Translations under genes and position numbers: made by a program | Notes under the pieces: model-generated | Seen by the model: the letters and a program-made list of their open reading frames with translations, nothing else | Database searches by the model: none | What the model was told of the DNA's origin: nothing | Assembly: GCA_951799425.1 (NCBI GenBank) | Contig: OX637398.1 | Span: 19,230,270 to 19,294,269, forward strand | Source: Ilex aquifolium | Lineage: Eukaryota > Streptophyta > Magnoliopsida > Aquifoliales > Aquifoliaceae | Length of the DNA: 64,000 nt | Direction: 5' to 3' | In this document: positions 43,698-55,957 of the stretch, in pieces | How positions within the stretch are numbered: the first letter of the stretch is position 1 | Layout: every line of letters starts with the position of its first letter

Positions 43698-44198
43698 TGA
43701 TGGCGCAGCCATTGGTTGGTTGGACCAATACAATCGACTTTGGAAGCCTAGGCGAAAGACTAGGAATTTTTGCTCCAAAGGGAACTGTAAGTGGTAGTTA
43801 CTAGGAATTTTTGGGCCAAAGGGAACTGTAATTGGTAATTTTATTATTATTATTTGATTTATGAGTATTTATTTCACTTGGAGTATTAATTAGAGTTTAA
43901 CTAAGAAATTATTATAGAGTTTTAGTAGGATAGGGATTTGAGAGTTTGATTATGAAATTTTTTAGTATTTTAGAAGGAAAGAATTTTTTATTTTAGTAGG
44001 GGACTTGGCCTATAAATAATGGTGTAATCCCAACTATTTTTATTAGAGAGATTGATATAATAAAAAGTGGTTCTCTTTGGAGAATTTTGTGTGTTTCTTC
44101 TCCAATTCCTTGCGAGGATAAGGTAAATCTCTTCCACCCCTTATTCTTTCTTCTTCTCCTTCTATTCTCTGATTTCTAGTCCTTCATGTCCTACATCA
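43698..44198 (+). repeat. 3' LTR of G6
   Basis: 501 bp. It differs from the 5' LTR mainly by a 36 bp tandem duplication (CTAGGAATTTTTG...GGGAACTGTAA twice, 43758-43830) plus scattered substitutions. Confidence 0.9.
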
Positions 44199-45652
44199 AC
44201 GCCTCCATAGCCATATTTTATTAGTTTAGAACCCTAGAAAACCCTAGAGTGTGAGAGAGAAGAAGGAAACACAAGGATTTGGTGGGATTCCACATAGGAG
44301 ACGGATCAAAGCATAGGGTTTCCACCAAAACTAAAGTTTAAAGGTAAGGTTTCGTTCACAAATTCAATATTGAGGCTAGGATTATTATGTATATATTTTC
44401 AATCCATATTTATGTTAGATAGACTATGCTTGGAGATTCTTTTCAATTACAGGAATTTTTTTCTTGATTACAAAGGATTTATATTCAAGATTCATCCGTT
44501 ATTTATCAAAAATCCTAGTTTTTGAGTTATAACAAAACTTATCCATGTTTTACATCAAAGTTCGCATGTTCTTGATTTCTAATACCTAATTTTTGTTATG
44601 CTCAATGTAAACGTATTTATTGAAGATAACTTCCATGTTTTCTTGAATATTTCTTTTGGAAAGGTTATGAAACTATGACTCTTTATGGGGATTGGGTTTT
44701 CTTGGAAAATTGTGAAAATTATCTCATTTATTAGTTGGTGTGATTAACGTGGGTTGCAATCAACTGGGTATCATTGTGGGGTTTGAAGGTTTTCTAACAC
44801 TCGTAGTGGGGTTGATGCCTTGCGATGACCAAAACATTATTTATTCACGGTGATCGAGGTGCAAGGTTAGTATACTATTCCCAATAAGTTATATCAATGT
44901 CGATGTGTCGATACACACGTTTGTTAAAAATATCTCATCCTTGCAAGGATTGTATTGTTGAATAAGTGTGTGTGTGTGGGGGGGGGGGGGGGAGGGGTCA
45001 GGTTATTCTCAATGTGTGGATTCATGTTAGCCAACATGCAGATATACATGGGACATACGTTGATTATGTTGAGTTATTCTGTTGAGAGATGTTATTGTTT
45101 ATTCATGAGTTAATATCATGCCCACCATAAACCTGAGATCTCATTATTTTCACTTTTTTACTTCAAAATTATGTATATAATCTTCCTAAATGAGACTTCC
45201 CTATTTTATGTTTTCAAAACCTTGTTGGATTTGAGAGGGTTTCTCTACTGGGCTTTTTGCTCATCCTATGTGATAAATATTTTTTAGATTTCGGGATCGA
45301 TGAGAACCTTGAGATAGGTGAGCAAGCTGATTGGGACCTTGAAGTGGATCATGATGAGGATCCGGAAATAGATGTTTAGAGCTAATTCTCTCTTTTAGTT
45401 TGAATTCTGAAAGGGACTATGAGACAATGTTAAGAATATTATTTTATCTTTTCCACTACGAGATATTATTTGGGCTTTGAGATTTATTTGAAGGTTTTAA
45501 TTACGTTCTGTTGGGATTGGTTTAATTTATTTATTCAATTGATGGATGTTTTGGTATTATTTTATGATTTGACGTTTTTTTTGTAGATGCTCTCATGGTT
45601 GAATATTTAATAGATAGTTAATACATTCCAGAGTGGATTTTGGGGCATTACA

Positions 45653-47027
45653 GGTAATGATTCTTATTTACATATCTACGTTTATAAACCTATCTTATCT
45701 ACTTCATCTTGTTTGTTTTTTTTCAATGGAGTATTGCATGTGTCTTTCATTAAGAAAATTGTTATATCTTTTTGTTGCTTCTCTCATGACAATAATTGTC
45801 ATTTTGGAATTAAATTTAATGGTTTTCGTAAATGGATACCAGACAAATCTTTCCCAGTTGCAGTATCTCTGCAAGCTAATATCACATTGTGACTAATTAT
45901 CACACCTCTCGTCGTCTTGTGTTTTATGGTGAAAGAGCCAACCAATATCGTTGGCATGCTCATCTTGGCCTCCTATCCAATTCTATTTTTTAATTGCTTC
46001 TCAACAAGTTCCATCTATGAGTCGGTGGTTCCAATGCTTCTCATCTTATTTAGCCAATTGAAAAATCATTAAGACTTCTTTTTTCTAGATCCGAACTTTA
46101 ATGCCTAAAATTAAATTGATCTTGTGCACCTTGATATGCGCAATTGAACTTTAATGCCCTAGTTACATCACATGCTTAACTTGACTTTCTATATATTATG
46201 GATGGTTGCACTATATATGTGCAATCGTAGCCCATTGTGAGGAATTTTGATGTGCTCTCTAGCTTGGTCCTGTTCAAGAAAATGGTTGAAAATTATTTCT
46301 CTCATACAATTAAAAATGTTCAAATGCATATATAGGGTGAATGTACAATTCACTCGATTAATTTTCTTCATACCCATCACCACTAGATTTCAGGTCATTA
46401 TAAACCTCTTCAGAGTGGTTCTTCAATGAAGCCACTAGCATATTTTCAAAACGGATCTTATTTGTTCTTTGAATCTAACCAACCTTCTATTTATGGTTAG
46501 ATGCTTTCTCTGCCTCCATCTTTCTCATCAATCCCCTTATATGCCTAATCTTGGTTACTTATCACATTTGATAAGTAATTATACTGTCCTGTCATTAAGT
46601 ATTCCAATAATTAAAAAGGGTATTAGTGTATGAATCTTGCCTTACATCCAGTCTATATTTCTCACTATGTTACCTTTGGTGAATTAATTTTCTCCTACAA
46701 TGGCCTCCATCCCCAACCCTCTTCACCATCTGCTCAACCTTCATGAACAGCCTTTCTTTAACCAATTTCCCCTTCACTCACTATTTCCTATTTTCCTAAT
46801 CCTCCAATCACTTCTTCTTATCCAGCAAATCCTACTCTTTGTCAACTCTAAATGAATTTTCTAAAACTACAAAGTCGTCTTATTCGGTTGGTTCTTCATC
46901 CTCTTTAGATCGATTATCTTTTTGTGGATCATTCTCCCTCTTCGAATGGGAAATCCCACTCTTTGGATACTTATCCTCTTTTAACTGATCAATTATCTTT
47001 CTTAAGTCCATTGCATTCTGTCATGTA
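45653..47027 (+). pseudogene. C3 copia protease/integrase remnant
   Basis: Worn copia coding in several frames: HDNNCHFGIKFNGF near 45790, the GAG-pre-integrase motif WHAHLGLLSNSIF near 45952, integrase core traces (FKKMVENYFSHTIKNVQMHI near 46274) and the post-core NNxKGYxCMN and HPVYISHYVTFGE stretch near 46610-46690. Stops are frequent. It starts exactly after the G2 LTR and is cut at 47027 by Harbinger; RT similarity resumes at 61705. Confidence 0.7.
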
Positions 47028-47569
47028 GGCTCTGTTTGGTTAGAAAGAAAAAGACGATAGAAAGTTAAAATGGTAGAAAATAGTAGAATGTGAAGTGAAA
47101 GAAAGAAAAATGAAAAAAAATAATATTTTCTTGCATGTGTTTGATTAGGATGAAAATTTTGCAAGAAAATTTCATTTTGTAGTTCAGAAAGCAAGAAAGT
47201 TACAAGAATTTTTTTTTAATTGTCAAAATTGACTTTTATTTATAACTTCTTAAAAGTGGCCCTATACATATGGAACACTAGTACTGAACATGCCCATTCT
47301 CATATGAAAAACTACAACACTGACCTTCTTAAAAATTTCCCTATCTATAACACTCCCTTAGATGACAAAAATAATAATAGACACACAAAAAGTCTCATGA
47401 GGCATAAACCATGTCTTGTTATATTAACATAACATGCAAAGTTATTAAACCACACTAGAAAACTAAGTCCAAGGAATTTATAATCCTTTAATCGAAAATG
47501 CATGCACCATCATCACCAGTTGACCTTCAATTTATACCACTGGCACCACCTTGTGATAGTTGTTAAAGA

Positions 47570-47742
47570 CAAATAGCTCATTTCTTCAAATTATATAAAA
47601 AAATGTCCTTGCTTTTATAGGTTCTGCGTTCAAGTACTCAAAAGCGGTCATTCGACTATCAATATCAAACGCTTCAACATCCATTATAACTTTGTAATGG
47701 TTCATATGCATCAGCTAGTCTTGCCATGTTATTTGCAACTAC
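47570..47742 (-). pseudogene. Harbinger Myb/SANT-like ORF1, C-terminal piece
   Basis: Minus-strand ANNMARLADAYE, then MDVEAFDIDSRMTAFEYLNA and RTFF. This is the C-terminal helical part of the Harbinger accessory protein. It is separated from the rest by the solo LTR at 47743-50006; the reading frame joins across the TSD. Confidence 0.7.
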
Positions 47743-50006
47743 TATAAAACACGATTAAATTTGAACTTTTTATGAAAAATGGCGAAACGGTAATTTGTCA
47801 CTACAGTACGAGTTGAAAACCTGAATTTTTCTAGAACTCGGATGACGAAACGGACCTCACCGTTGGCTTCATCTCGCGAAATCTAGCTGCCCAGTCAATT
47901 TTCGTCGAATTTCGAGCCAATCGGATTTTTTGTGTTTTACGAAGCGATCGGGTGTTGGGTGACCTCATAAACAAACTCGGGAATAAAAATTTCAAAATTA
48001 GATAATATTTTAAAGCAAGTTGAAATAAAAATATTTTGAACTTGAACCGGGATGAAATTCAATCGATTCGGGTCAAAACCGGACCTGAGAAAGGAGAACG
48101 AGTGGCGAAATGTGAACCAAGCATTTAAAGGGTATAAATAGGGGAGAAAATCTGATTTTTTTTCCCCATTTTCAGCTGGGTCTTCACGTTGGAGAGGGAA
48201 GAGAGGGAAAAAGAGAGATTTCTAAACTTCTCTCTACAATCTACGCCTTCCCATCGCTCGAATCAACACAAGCCAAGAACAAAAGCTGATCTCCTCGTCG
48301 TGGGCTATGTGACCATACCAAGAAGGACGGATTTCACCGAAGTTTCAAAAATGAGATTTTAGGGAAAGCTTGGATTAGAGCTTGTTTCGGGTTCTTAAAG
48401 CTTCCTATGGTTGTTTTACGCTTCAAGAGATAGGGTTTTCATCCTAACTAGGTTATTTCCAACCTAGGGTAATTATATGAAATTGGTAGGTTGTTAGATG
48501 TATTTAACATTTGTCTATTGTTGTAAATTGATGAAATGGGTATTAAAAATTGGTAGAATAAATTCTATTTTGAATTGGGTATGTAGAAATTACTTAATGT
48601 AAATTTTTAAGTTATGTGATGAAATTGGGCATTTTATGTGATTACATGATTTGGTGTCTTGAAGGTGTTTGATTTAATGCCTATGTGAAATTAAGTGTGT
48701 TTTGCATAGATTATGTATAACATGCTTAGAAAAAATTTTTTGAATGTAGATGTTGATATATGTTAGATGATCTATTGACATTCTGAGGATTTATAGAAAT
48801 TATATGCTTATGATATAATTAACCATGGTGTATGTTGAAATGTGGTTGAGATTGTTCATATGGCATTCATACATATTGGACACGATATAGTATTGCAAAT
48901 GTATTTTATATTGCATATGCACGGAGACATCGCATTCTTGGGCGTTAGGCATGAGTGTGGGTGTGTGTGCATGGTTGTCCTTAAACACCACACTTGGTGG
49001 ATGATGGGTGGGCTCGGGAAAGTTGGATCTAAGATCCTGCTGAGTCGCACGGTTTGCATTGAAAAATTTGGTTGGGATTAGCAAGAAAGGTTAGACTATT
49101 CCTCGGTTGCGAGACCCGGTGATTAGGATATGCACTCCGTTGGTTTAGTCCATAAAGTGTGTCGATGTACACGGAACCGTTGGTGGAAGTCCATGAATTT
49201 CGTGTCGGTTGGGTGCCCGTTGGTGTAAGTCCATAAATACTCACCCCAAGAAAGACCCGGAGATTTTAAATGGTCATTGGATGTGTAACATCAATGAAGG
49301 GGGTTTGGAATGCTCGGATTGCATTCATCGCATTTGCATGTGTTGAGGGAGCCAGTGAGGACTTGGGTTGATGTGCATGAGTGAGCCTCATCTCATATCA
49401 TGGCCTGGCATGGTGAATTCCAACATTGAGTTGCATATTCTTGATTGGAATGTTTTTTGGTTTGTTGAAATTGCATGTGACATTTCATATGCATCTAGGT
49501 TGGGGAGTAGCCTCTTTAAGAGATACCCTATTGAGCATGGCTCACCCTTTATGGGAAAAGATTTCAGGTGCGGATTATACACTGGTGGAAGGCTCTCATT
49601 CGGGGCCTCAAGGATGAAGAAAAGCCGATTTGTGACTTTTAAACCATGTTTTGTAAAACTTTGATGTAATTCGGTTTTGGGCATGTAATTATATGAAAAT
49701 GATTGTAATCGAACTTGTAGGAACTATTTTGATGTGAAAACTTCATTATACATGTGTTAGGTTGATATGGAGGGGATTGGAAATCGATTCCTTGTGCTCA
49801 AAGGGATTATATGTGACATGAATAAATATGAATTGAGGTATAAATGACCATGGATTGATAAATGATAAAGTATGTAAATGGGTTATGATCCCGGTTAAGG
49901 GGATGTTATCGGCGTGATGTCGGGTTGTGCGACAATCACGGGTACTTCCACGAATTGATGGGTAATCAATGGTTGACAAAGGACCCCCGGTTTTAGGGGC
50001 ATCACA
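47743..50006 (+). repeat. Solo Ty3-type LTR inside Harbinger ORF1
   Basis: 2264 bp bounded by a perfect TSD, ACTAC (47738-47742 and 50007-50011). Ends are TATAAAACACG (probably from TGTAAAACACG) and GGGGCATCACA. A TATA box (GGTATAAATAGGGG) is at 48131 and a GAGAGGGAAGAGAGG leader near 48194, giving plus orientation. No internal region or second LTR, so it arose by LTR-LTR recombination. Open frames within it have no family resemblance. Confidence 0.85.
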
Positions 50007-50370
50007 ACTACATTTATTGTTTCAGCAACAATCTCTACATTTTTTGGCTTCTTTGAATGACGTCGCATAGGCTTTGAAGATCCATGGTTGCGTTTGCCTT
50101 TTGTTGGTATATGGCTATTGTCATTGTCTTGTTAATGTCCAAATCCATTACTTTCTATATCACCCATGTAGTCATCTACCATATTCTCATTGTGATGAAA
50201 GACCGGCGTGTACTCATCATCACTATCATCCATTTGACTTGACAAGTTAGCATTTATATCATTACTAGAACATGCACATTCTCCGGTTGCTTGATCATTG
50301 CCACACACAATAGCCAATTTATCAATCATATTCTCCCTCTTACCACTCAATCTTTTTGCATCTGGATTTG
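50007..50370 (-). pseudogene. Harbinger ORF1, middle exon
   Basis: Minus-strand NPDAKRLSGKRENMIDKLAI, CGNDQATGEC, an acidic DDSDDEYTPVF segment, a stop near 50132 and a basic SKPMRRHSKKPKN nuclear-localisation-like stretch. A clean acceptor (TTTTTATAAG) at 50371-50375 defines its start. Confidence 0.75.
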
Positions 50371-50483
50371 CTTATAAAAATATATCCCGCATTATAGTTA
50401 GCATATATATTGAAAAATTGTAATTTTTTTTGAATTGCAAAAAAGTAACATTTAGAAGTTGATATTATTTAAATGATACTTAC
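50371..50483 (-). other. Intron of Harbinger ORF1 (113 bp)
   Basis: The donor GTAAGTATC (minus, plus end 50483) follows GGCTACATATGTTACT, and the acceptor ATAAG ends at 50371. Splicing links the Myb/SANT exon to the ANPDAKR exon, the junction found in this family. Confidence 0.65.
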
Positions 50484-50782
50484 AGTAACATATGTAGCCA
50501 AGAAAATCCACTTTTGCTCAACATGTCTTGTATGACTCTATACTTTTTCTTGATGGTTTTTAACAGATTAACACAATGTTCTTGACTGAGAAAAAGGTTA
50601 AAACTTGAATTCAGAGCATATAAAGTTACAGTATAAGCGTGATCTTTAAAGCCCTTGTCCACTTTATAACCTGCATTAGCTTGTTGTGTAAGTTCAAGAA
50701 TGAGACATCGATCCATCTCCTTAGACCACACTACGTTCTTTCTTTTTTTCTTCCCATCTCCTACAAGGGTTTGAGACTCCAT
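50484..50782 (-). pseudogene. Harbinger ORF1, Myb/SANT-like DNA-binding exon
   Basis: Harbinger elements need a second protein that helps the transposase bind DNA and enter the nucleus. Minus-strand MESQTLVGDGKKKRKNVVWS leads to the Myb/SANT-like domain (MDRCLILELTQQANAGYKVD, GFKDHAYTVTLYALNSSF, NLLKTIKKKYRVIQDMLSKS). The start at 50780-50782 is supported by the conserved basic segment before the tryptophan. The exon itself has no stop; it is inactivated by the LTR further along. Confidence 0.8.
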
Positions 50783-51097
50783 CCCTAAAATAACAGCTCA
50801 CATATATTGAATAACAATTAACAAAAGACACATATTCAATTTTGAAACAACATAAATGCACAATTGAAAGGCAAACTATATCAAAAAAAAGGTAGTATTT
50901 ATTTTCAATTCCCTAGTAAAGAGACATACACTACCATTTACATTTAGCAAAAAATATCAAAATACACTATCATTAAGCATCCAAATGATGCCCATTACAA
51001 AAATCAATCCACATTTCATTCATTATTTGTTTTCGAATTCTTTTTCCTTCCCTTCCATCTTGAGCCCTTGTTAACTATGTGTCAACAACATAATGTG

Positions 51098-52080
51098 TTA
51101 ATGTGTGGCTGGTTGATGTCGCATCTCTAGATCAACAACGGCTAAGAGTGGATCACCTGGCATCACTCCTCGAATATGATTGTGCACAATACCACAAACA
51201 ATTATTATCTTTGTCTGACTTATATAACCGAACATTGACTCATCAACTAAGATTCTAAATCTTTTTTTTAGTACCTTAAAGGCTCTTTCAATTGTGTTCC
51301 ATACAGATAAATGTCTATGTTTGAACACCTCTTTTGGTGTGGTTGGTACACGACCTCTTATTTCATTTAAGTGATATCTAGTACTTCGGAATGGGGTAAT
51401 ATAATGTTTTAACAATGGAAATCCTGCATCAACAAGATAAAATTTGCCTACACAAACAATAACATGTTATTTAGTAGTGGTATTCTATTTTTAAAATAAT
51501 TATCAGTATTGTTAAATTACGTAATTACTTGGAGGACATGTAATTCCATGCTCCCAACTAATAGCACAACCTCAGATTCTAGAATTAGTTGTTGAGCCTT
51601 CCCAACTGGCTAATACATAGATAAATCTTAAATCTAGCATGCAAGTAGCTAGTACATTTTGTGAAGGCCATTATTTTCTACCACAAAATCGGGCAACATA
51701 TTCAGCTGAAACTTTCACAAGAAGATGTGTACCATCGATTGCTCCCACACAATTGTAACAAATGAGAAAAAAAAAACTCCAACGCATATCCAAAGGTTTT
51801 ACCTATAAAAAAATGTTACCTTAAAATATGGCTACATCCTGTGTTTTCGCGTATCTCTATAGGTGTCTCCATTTCAGAAGAAGGTTGCTTTAAAAAGTCA
51901 TCTTCCATACCTATTTAGCATTTGAGACTATGTGGAAGTATCAGGATATGGTTTCGCCATAACTCTTAAAGTAGCATTTTGCACTACGATTCTTAAGATT
52001 ATGTGATATTATATGCAAAAACATTGCTATGTGTTCCTCAAAACTATATTGCACAATATCCTTTAGCCTTCCAATTCTTT
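51098..52080 (-). pseudogene. PIF/Harbinger transposase (DDE_Tnp_4 type)
   Basis: The enzyme cuts and pastes the element, preferring TTA/TAA-like targets. In order on the minus strand: EEHIAMFLHIISHNLKNRSA near 52000, EDDFLKQPSSEMETP near 51900, CVGAIDGTHLLVKV near 51735 (first catalytic Asp), FCGRK and QNVLATCMLDLRFIYVLASW near 51640, DSRI (51560), GKFYLVDAGFPLLKHY near 51430 (second Asp region), FRSTRYHLNEIRGR and HRHLSVWNTIERAFKVLKKR (catalytic Glu in IER) near 51280. Stops and frame changes lie in the N-terminal half, while the C-terminal 105 residues are uninterrupted. All three acidic motifs are still visible. Confidence 0.85.
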
Positions 52081-52272
52081 TTTTGGTCTAGACCATCCGT
52101 TATCCGGTAGCCACAACGGGCTCCGACTAATCCGGATTCAAGCCGGGCAGGACCACAAGGGTAGCAAAGCTCTCCCTACCGAGTATTCAACACAGCTGCA
52201 TTCTCCAGTCTTAAACTGAGGACCTTGGTTAAGCTAGAACAGTCTCGTGCCAACTGATCTACGCACGGATGT
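52078..52272 (-). mobile_element. tRNA-derived SINE (Au-like)
   Basis: On the minus strand: an A-box-like TAGATCAGTTGGCACGAG near 52255, a worn B box near 52215, and the Au-SINE-type 3' part (CCGGATTAGTCGG and GGCTACCGGATAAC), ending in an A-rich tail GACCAAAAAAAG. It lies upstream of the transposase gene. TSD not clear; TGTATACAAATCATTA is duplicated just to its right (52271 and 52296). Confidence 0.65.
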
Positions 52273-53692
52273 ATACAAATCATTATTTTAAGAATGTATA
52301 CAAATCATTAAAAAGTCTCCACATTCATTCTTAATAGATTATGACAATATTCATCACTTTTTGTCACATCGCCCACAAATTCACATTGTGTCAAATAACA
52401 ATTACGTTGTGACTTTTATTCATATTGTGCCAAGTAGTAAGCACCATTATAGCCACGACGCCAACAAATTGTACATAAATAAGAACAATCTCGTCATCAT
52501 TATCGTCATCAATATCCATCTAAAAGATCGAATATTAAAAAAAATCGAAAAAAACAACACGTCATTAAAAATATAGATAAAAATATGGAAATATAGATAA
52601 AAATATGAAAATATAGATGAACCAAACACAAAAATAAGATACCAATTACCAACTAATAGTTTATGTAAATCACAATCAAGCTTCCACTTGTTTTATTTAA
52701 ATTAGATACCCACATATTCTAGTGTGAGTAAATTATACATCTTGAATGACTGTTAACTGGGAAATGTTAAACTAGTAACTATACATATAGGTAAATTTAC
52801 TTTTATTGTTGAATTAATAAAAAAATCTTAATCTTAGATGAAATTTATTGTCAATTCAAATATAATAATGAATTCAATCAAATCATTATGTCCAAAATCA
52901 TATTGCTGAGTCATGGAGACAGTTTCAAATCACATACTACCCGTATACCTTAAAGTCTACAAATACTTACTGGATATCGTATCGAAAATTATAATTTTTT
53001 ATAGCCAAGTTATAATTTTTTTATGTGTCTTCATAGAAGCAGTGTAGGCGAATGTTGACAGTAATCAAGGAAAGGCGGACAATGAAGCTTTCTTTTTTCC
53101 TCCCCCCCCCCCCCCCCCCCTCTTCATTTTCTCACTCATTGTAGTTGTAGAAATAATAAATTGATCAGGGCAGTCCCATTATTCATGAAATTTTGTCTGG
53201 CTAGTATGCTCAGACTACAGATTTAGTGAGCTATGTTTTAGGGAAGTCAAAAGTTAATCTAGTAGGTCTAATTGGGTATTAATAATAGTTCATTCTAGTT
53301 TAGACATTTTATCAAACACCTACTACTCATATCTTCTCATTCATCTACTACATCACAAACTCATAATCAAATAAAACACTTAACCCAGCAAGACACAAGG
53401 TAAAGATGTGCAAAGAAACAAGAGATGCAAGATAAAACAGAGAAGTTGTGCATAGATACAAGGTAAAGTTGTGAGTGGTTAAAGCTTTGATATGTAGATG
53501 TGCAGAGAAATAAGGTAAAGTTGTGAGTGGTAAAAATCATAGAGTTATATCTGAAGATAAGAACTTGGAGGAGACATCGGGTGAGTGGTACACAAGATAA
53601 CAGGTACCAAGTTTCACGAGAAAAAAAAATTTTGTGCAAATTTGGAGGGAAAATGGATGGCTCCTTTTGCGGGAAAATAGGGTCTAGCGGTC
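52273..53692. other. Harbinger non-coding 5' region
   Basis: No coding recognised. It includes a C homopolymer (about 18, at 53103) and a degenerate repeat of AAGGTAAAGTTGTGAGTGGT (53461 and 53515). It should be the upstream flank of the transposase gene, up to the G5 insertion. Confidence 0.45.
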
Positions 53693-54227
53693 TTGCTCCA
53701 AAATCTGGTGTTATCGACAGAGGAGACTCAATTGACAAACAGTTCTTAGGCGATTGCTTGTGATGGGTTCAATTGACTTGTTTTAGGACTTCCTTGGATG
53801 AATTTTAAAGGGATAAACACATAGAACAATGAACTACTAAAAGAGAATTCATTTATTAATCCATTCGAAGGGATTTTAGATACAAAAAAACTGAATTAAC
53901 AGCCTTGACTACGATAGTAACTACTTCCTAAAACTAACTTAACACTACTCCCAAAAATGCCCAGATTGTGGGTCTTGTGGGGATTTGAATGTGTCCTTTA
54001 ACTTCTTCATCGTCCGCCTTTTATAGCCACTACTTTCGATGGTTCTGCCTCCACCAACGGTTGTCTTGTTGGTAACTCCCAGGTAATTATCTCCATTTTT
54101 GAAACAAAGTTGTGGTTGATCATTTCCTGCCTTTCTTTAGATTCTGTCATGTGGCCTCCTCTTAATGCCTTCGAATTTTCCAAATGTCGATTCATCGAAC
54201 ATTCCCATGATTTTATATTTTAGATCC
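53693..54227 (-). repeat. 3' LTR of G5
   Basis: Aligns with 61079-61583. Minus orientation starts TGGATCTAAAATA and ends ATTTTGGAGCA. Many substitutions between the two copies make G5 an old insertion, older than the CACTA inside it. Confidence 0.82.
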
Positions 54228-54457
54228 AAAAAATTCCCCCTCATTTAATTTATTTTAATCTTAATTAACTCAAATAAATGAACAGTCATAAAAGTTGTCT
54301 TCCTTAAACACTTAAAGAGTTTTGATGGCTGAACTATTCACTTCGCTCTTCTTTGTCTAATTCCTAATTCTTACTTTCATTTTCTTTGGCGATTCTTCTT
54401 TTGATATTCCAAATGGCTCCAAAGAAACAGAATCCTCCATCGTCAACCACTTCTAAA

Positions 54458-55957
54458 TACTACAAGAAAAAATGGTTTTTACGGCGGTAAAGTGCTGTCA
54501 TAAAAGGTCTATTTGCCGTCACAAATACTTTTTGTGGTGGCATTGCCTCGCCATAATAAGTGTGGTCTCAAAAGGTTTTTACGGCAGCAACAGTCTGTCT
54601 CAAATAATATTTACGGCAGCAAGACCCTGTCGTAAATAAGTTGTCACAAAAAATCCGACACTTTTGCTTTTATCACGGCGGCAAAAGTGTTGCCTCAAAT
54701 ACCACATTTGTCTGTTGTAAAAAATAGAAGATATATTTATGACGGCAACGATGCCGCCACAAAAAAAAAAAATTTATTTTTAATTAATACACTCCATACA
54801 ACTTTTTTTTTTTTTGGGAGGGGGAGGGGGGCTTAAACCCTTGACCTTAAGAAGACAAGGTTTTCGCAATGTAAGGAGTACCGTTAAACTAAAGACTCAT
54901 TGGTATCCGTACAACTACCCAATTTAATATATAGATAAACACAAAAGTAAATATAACAAACATTTCCAAAAACATAGCAATAATTTCATATCAAAAAAAA
55001 AAAAACAATCACATGAGTTAAACAACATGTAAAATATGCACTTTTATAAAATATAACGATCTATGAGTACAAAAAATTAATGCAAAAAATTGAACATTTT
55101 TCCCGAACCATCTACTTTCTCAGTGACATATGAAAAAAAATATAAAATTATTATTACTATACTGAAATGATATTTATATATATATATACAATAAAAAACT
55201 AAAAGAAATTAGAATATACATCAACAAAGGGCCACACAATATTTCTCTGAACGGCTTGTCCAATTATGTTAATGGTATATAAACGAGTCATATCGTATAC
55301 ATTTCTTCTAATTAGTTTCACCAATACCTGATTCGTTTATAATCGTATTGTGTCGGGTCCACTCGTTTACTAAACAGGTGGCTTAAGGAAGACTCAAACC
55401 CACTAATTTTATGTCGTGTTAACGGGTCATGTCATATTTTGACATCCCTAGTTTTGATATAAAAAATTGACTTTGTAGAGTTTAATTTTTTTTTCTTTGA
55501 ACTAGAAATTGTTTTTTGATGTAAAACTACGTAATTTTATAAAATATTACTTGTAACATGAAAAATAGTTGTTGCCAATACAAATTTTTTTTAGAGCTTT
55601 TCTTCTTTAAACTATAAACTGTTTTTTAATCTAAAACAACATTTTAATGTTTTATGAAATATTATATACGACGGGAAAAATAGCTGTCATAAATATAAAA
55701 AATTCTTTTGAGTTTTTGAAATATTATTTGAGACAGGAAAAACAGTTGTCTCAAATACAAAAATTTCTTTTGAGTTTATGACACTATTTATGACAGAAAA
55801 AATAGCTGCCACAAATATTAATAAAATATTAATACAAACACGCTTTTTGTGACGGCAAACACAGCCGTCACAAAAAATTGTCTCAAACACGTCTTTTGTG
55901 ACGGCGAACACAGCCATCGTAAAAAAATTGTCACAAAAGGCCCTTATTCTTGTAGTG
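54458..55957. mobile_element. Non-autonomous CACTA element (1.5 kb)
   Basis: Termini: TACTACAAGAAAAAATGG (first C changed to T) and, inverted, CACTACAAGAATAAGG. The TSD is AAA on both sides (54455-54457, 55958-55960). Subterminal regions carry many short repeats of ACGGCGGCAA, GACGGCAA and GTCACAAA in both orientations, as expected for transposase binding. No transposase coding. It contains a SINE. Confidence 0.88.
54804..54909 (-). mobile_element. Short tRNA-derived SINE inside the CACTA element
   Basis: 106 bp including a T13 tract (poly-A on the minus strand). Minus strand has an A-box-like TTTAGTTTAACGGTA and a B-box-like GGGTTTAAGCC. A perfect 7 bp TSD TACAACT flanks it (54797-54803, 54910-54916). 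Confidence 0.75.

Larger units (their letters stand above)
41159..44198 (+). mobile_element. G6: non-autonomous Ty3 element with gag and protease only
   Basis: LTRs 41159-41623 and 43698-44198 both start TGATGGCGCAGCC and end CCTACATCA. The TSD is ACGCC (41154-41158 and 44199-44203). A primer site-like TTTGGTATCAAGGA follows the 5' LTR, and a polypurine tract CAGCGGGGGAGAAT precedes the 3' LTR. Internal coding is gag plus a retropepsin domain; RT, RNase H and integrase are absent. It is inserted in the G2 3' LTR. Confidence 0.92.
38190..45652 (+). mobile_element. G2: decayed Ty3/gypsy chromovirus, related to G1
   Basis: Pol pieces in order (end of RT/start of RNase H; integrase; chromodomain), then a polypurine tract and a 3' LTR (40627-45652) that is split by G6. 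Protease, most of RT and gag are missing. 38453-39493 is foreign sequence in place of RNase H. It inserted into copia C3, whose frame resumes directly after the LTR at 45653. No TSD is recognised. Confidence 0.8.
40627..45652 (+). repeat. 3' LTR of G2, split by G6
   Basis: Starts TGTAAACACCCATG and ends GGGGCATTACA. The LTR proper is 40627-41158 plus 44204-45652, about 1.98 kb. Palindromes CGTTCGAACG lie at 40928 and 41074 with worn partners nearby. A TATA-like TATTTTATTA lies at 44211, after the G6 insertion point. A G homopolymer of 16 or so lies at 44977. Confidence 0.82.

Noticed and set aside
44960..45000. G homopolymer, and C homopolymers at 34150 and 53103, as quadruplex regulators
   Set aside because: Long single-base runs in repeats are common and may be length errors; nothing ties them to a function.
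48800..49690. Overlapping 60-100 codon frames in the solo LTR as host genes
   Set aside because: They lie within an LTR bounded by a perfect TSD, overlap on both strands and show no conserved motifs.
52078..52272. A tRNA gene
   Set aside because: Only the A-box-like part is convincing, the B box is worn, and the 3' part and A-rich tail are those of a SINE.
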